Origin: a virus
DNA: 51,021 bases
Reading direction: 5' to 3' (one strand)
IMG/VR virus record: IMGVR_UViG_3300045413_000082
Coordinates: 1 to 51,021 of that record
Shown piece by piece: positions 48,806 through 51,021 of this stretch. How positions within the stretch are numbered: the first letter of the stretch is position 1; the number at the start of each line of letters is the position of its first letter. The notes beneath the pieces were generated by a model. That model was given only the letters and a program-made list of their open reading frames with translations. It was not told the DNA's origin and did not search any database. The position numbers and the translations under genes are program-made.

Positions 48806-51021
48806 TCAGCTGTCCAGCTGCTGGCTACGGTCGTCCAGAAAACGACCCAGTATCTGCATCTGCGAGCTGTTGCCATCGTCGTTGACATACCCGCCGGCAG
48901 CGTGTCGCCTTCCGGTCGCGATCTGCATGAGCATGTCTTCGGGGTTGATGCCGAGTTCGTAGGCGCGTTTCATGACGTGGTCGGAAAGCAGTTCCAGCTT
49001 CGGAGCGCCGAGCATGGTCTTCACACCCGTCGCGGGCCCGAGAATAGTCCACTGCCTCGCCTGACCGGGCACGGCTTCGATGCCGAGCGGGTCCGTCACA
49101 TTCTGCTTGTACCACGGAAGGACGAGACGCCCCTCAGTGCCCGACATCGCTATGTTGGGGTCCGCTGACTGCCGTACATCAGCGAGGCCGACACCGCGAG
49201 AGTAGTGGGCGTCCGGCACCGCCCAGTTGGTCTGGAAGCCGAGCGACGGCACGCCCGACGCCCACATGTAGAGCGGCACCTTGACCTTGCTGGTGTCGAC
49301 GAAGTCGTTGTCGTGGAACTTCTGCATCCCGATAAGGGTCGATGACGGATGCGCAGCAGGGCGCACGTATTCGAGTTCGGGAGGGAAGTTCTTCCGTCTC
49401 TTGCTCTCAGGGAGCGACATGAACCTGCGGTACTGATCGAACATGCCGCGTTCGGCGAAGGAGTTGGCGGCGAGGCCGCGCTCCAGCTCCAAATGAACAG
49501 GGCTCTCGGGGGACGCCAGAGAGGTGTAGGTGTTGAGGCGACGGTAGTACTTGTCGGCGAGTTCGTCGCCGTACCTCTGCCGCAACTTCTCCCACAGGGG
49601 GTCCATGCGGTACCAGACCTGCGGCCCGTGGATCAGGCCGGGGTACTTCATCGCCTCCACCTGAATGTCGATCAGGCGCTGGGCGTTACCCGGCGTCATG
49701 ATGTTGTTCGCAGCGATAGCGCCGGGAGAGTTGTCGCGCGGGTTCTTCGACAGCCGTATCACCGAAGCGCCATCGACGTTGCCGACGGCATCCTTGAACT
49801 GTTCGTAGAGCGACTGACGGTTATGTCCGAACAGCCGCATCATGCTGTCGCTCTCGGGCCCGACCTGCGCATTCGCCCGCTCGGCGATCAGGCGCGGATC
49901 ATCCCAGATACCGGGGAACTTGTTGTTGTACACTGGACCGATCAGTGGTCGCGACAGGCCTTCAAGTTCAGATGCGTCGCTCGACCTCACCGCAGGCGCT
50001 TCGACCTTGCGGCCCTTCTTGAAGCCTTCGTACTCACCGTAGCGGTCGACATAACTATCGTGTGCACGTCGACGACTTTTGTATGTTTGCCGAGCCAGTT
50101 CCGGGTACTCGTCTTCGGGCATACCGGGAAAATGTAACGGCATCATTTTGCGAACATACTCGTGCGCACTATCTTGCAGATGACGCCAACCGGGCACTCC
50201 CGTGGAAATCACAAGCGCTTCCGACAAGTTCGTGAACGGATAGTCTGCACTCATCTTCTGGTACGCCTGACCTCCATCCTTGAAGCGCTGAACAGGTGGA
50301 CGCATCAGCTCCTCGACGGGCACGTTGTCGAGTTCACCTCTGTACGGACGAGGGCGCATCAGCTCCTCGGTCGGCACGCCGTCCAGCTCGTAGCGGTAGA
50401 CCGGATGCGAATTCCAGTCGGGGGCCACAGTCTTGCGCCGGATGGGGGCGTACATCCGCATCAAGTCCTCGACGCGGCCTCCATCCTTGAAGCGCTCGTA
50501 GTCGATGCGACCGCCGCGTCGCCACGCAACGCCGTTACCCGGACCACCGCCGACGTTACCAACAGTCCCGGTTGTGGCACCTGTGTCGGTGCTACCTTGA
50601 TCCGCCGAATTACCTGTGCCGCCCGCGCTGCCACCCGGGCCGGTGCCAGCGCCTTGCGCTTCAGCGGCCGCGATAGCGAGACCGACATCGTGCGCGACGT
50701 TGTTGGTCGACATCATGTTGCTGATCGCCAGATTGCTCAGCGCGCCCGGGCCCATGAGACCCTCAAGGGCCATCGCCCCAAGGCCGACGATGCCTGTCGG
50801 TCCTATGCCCATCAGACCAGAGAGGGCATTGAGGCCGACGGCCGCGATGGCTGCAGGGTTGCCGCTGCTGATGGCGTTGCCGATGTTACCGATGCCGATG
50901 CCGGTGACCGGGCTGATGCCGACGATCATGCCTTGTCCCGCCTGACCATTGATGCCGGCGGCTCCGGCGTCGAGCATCGACAGCATGCCGAGCGCCTGCG
51001 GGTTGATCGACGGAGCGGGGC
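48806..51021 (-). CDS. Large virion-region protein with C-terminal conserved domain, partial at window edge
   Basis: Open to the right edge, so the start is outside; ATG 50986 is only the first internal methionine. The N-terminal visible ~150 residues are glycine-rich with hydrophobic patches. Next come repeats: RFKDGG occurs twice and DGVPTEELMRP/DNVPVEELMRP are a near-identical pair. The last ~430 residues form a conserved globular domain (LVERANAQ-like, WEKLRQRYGDELADKYYRRLNTY, then GIEAVPGQARQWTILGPATG) recalling DUF7178 of other phages. No function is known for it. It is placed upstream of the portal, so it is likely structural or injected. Confidence 0.65.
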   Translation of the reverse strand, partial: PAPSINPQALGMLSMLDAGAAGINGQAGQGMIVGISPVTGIGIGNIGNAISSGNPAAIAAVGLNALSGLMGIGPTGIVGLGAMALEGLMGPGALSNLAISNMMSTNNVAHDVGLAIAAAEAQGAGTGPGGSAGGTGNSADQGSTDTGATTGTVGNVGGGPGNGVAWRRGGRIDYERFKDGGRVEDLMRMYAPIRRKTVAPDWNSHPVYRYELDGVPTEELMRPRPYRGELDNVPVEELMRPPVQRFKDGGQAYQKMSADYPFTNLSEALVISTGVPGWRHLQDSAHEYVRKMMPLHFPGMPEDEYPELARQTYKSRRRAHDSYVDRYGEYEGFKKGRKVEAPAVRSSDASELEGLSRPLIGPVYNNKFPGIWDDPRLIAERANAQVGPESDSMMRLFGHNRQSLYEQFKDAVGNVDGASVIRLSKNPRDNSPGAIAANNIMTPGNAQRLIDIQVEAMKYPGLIHGPQVWYRMDPLWEKLRQRYGDELADKYYRRLNTYTSLASPESPVHLELERGLAANSFAERGMFDQYRRFMSLPESKRRKNFPPELEYVRPAAHPSSTLIGMQKFHDNDFVDTSKVKVPLYMWASGVPSLGFQTNWAVPDAHYSRGVGLADVRQSADPNIAMSGTEGRLVLPWYKQNVTDPLGIEAVPGQARQWTILGPATGVKTMLGAPKLELLSDHVMKRAYELGINPEDMLMQIATGRRHAAGGYVNDDGNSSQMQILGRFLDDRSQQLDS

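Noticed and set aside
1-51021. Search for integrase, excisionase, transposase, tRNA genes, RNA polymerase, toxin-antitoxin pairs and the large terminase
   Set aside because: No frame with the expected motifs was seen. The terminase is presumed to lie outside the window, so absence here says nothing about lifestyle by itself.

Overview
This window is one continuous stretch of a tailed double-stranded DNA phage genome, and it most resembles a short-tailed (podovirus-like) phage of a high-GC proteobacterium. The evidence is a P22-type portal, a scaffold and HK97-type capsid gene cluster, tail fibre and tail hub genes, several very large internal virion proteins typical of podoviruses, and a complete Rz/Rz1 lysis cassette. 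No tail tape measure, tube or sheath gene is seen. The DNA is clearly GC-rich, and the replication genes resemble phages of Alphaproteobacteria, so an alphaproteobacterial host is likely but inferred. No integrase, excisionase, tRNA, CRISPR array, IS element or RNA polymerase gene was found. The large terminase subunit is not in the window and probably lies beyond the right edge, where the last gene is cut.

Layout. (1) 1-7.3 kb, plus strand: about twenty mostly tiny early genes in ATGA-overlapping chains, nearly all of unknown function, with a beta-helix repeat protein and a HAD-type phosphatase. (2) 7.3-8.8 kb, plus strand: a new promoter, a DnaJ-type zinc-finger protein and two small proteins. 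(3) 8.8-10.5 kb, minus strand: an inverted two-gene island with a SNF2-type helicase and a VRR-NUC nuclease. (4) 10.5-20.3 kb, plus strand: the replication block, with a ribbon-helix-helix protein, a DUF2800 RecB/Cas4-like nuclease, a candidate ssDNA-binding protein, family A DNA polymerase, a primase-helicase (prim-pol plus VapE/D5-like ATPase), a DUF932 protein and small genes. (5) 20.3-22.4 kb, minus strand: lysis genes (Rz1, Rz, a 43-residue membrane peptide, GH24 lysozyme, three multi-span membrane proteins). (6) 22.4-51 kb, minus strand: virion genes. Read in the direction of transcription (right to left) these are a partial large virion protein, portal, RyR-domain protein, GroES-like protein, scaffold, decoration protein, major capsid protein, fibre/adhesin genes, connector adaptors, tail fibre, tail hub and four internal virion proteins.

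Regulation. The plus-strand early genes share a modular intergenic cassette. It contains an extended Shine-Dalgarno sequence (AAGGAGTGAAC) and often a preceding CCTGATCGTCAAC. Sigma70-like promoters (TTGACA-17-TATATT type) precede several operons, and at 7.3 kb the -10 box sits in the middle of an inverted repeat. The virion genes do not use the cassette. At both convergent gene junctions (8.78 and 20.28 kb) the two opposing stop codons share a single CTAG.

How it works together. The early genes presumably condition the host. The polymerase, primase-helicase, helicase, nucleases and ssDNA-binding candidate form a self-contained replication/recombination set that would still use host RNA polymerase. 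The virion block builds the capsid around the scaffold, with possible help from the GroES-like protein. The lysis cassette opens the cell. The most unusual elements are the RyR-domain protein, the GroES-like protein in the head-gene cluster, a glycine-rich adhesin, a discoidin-like domain inserted in a connector protein, and the intergenic cassette system.
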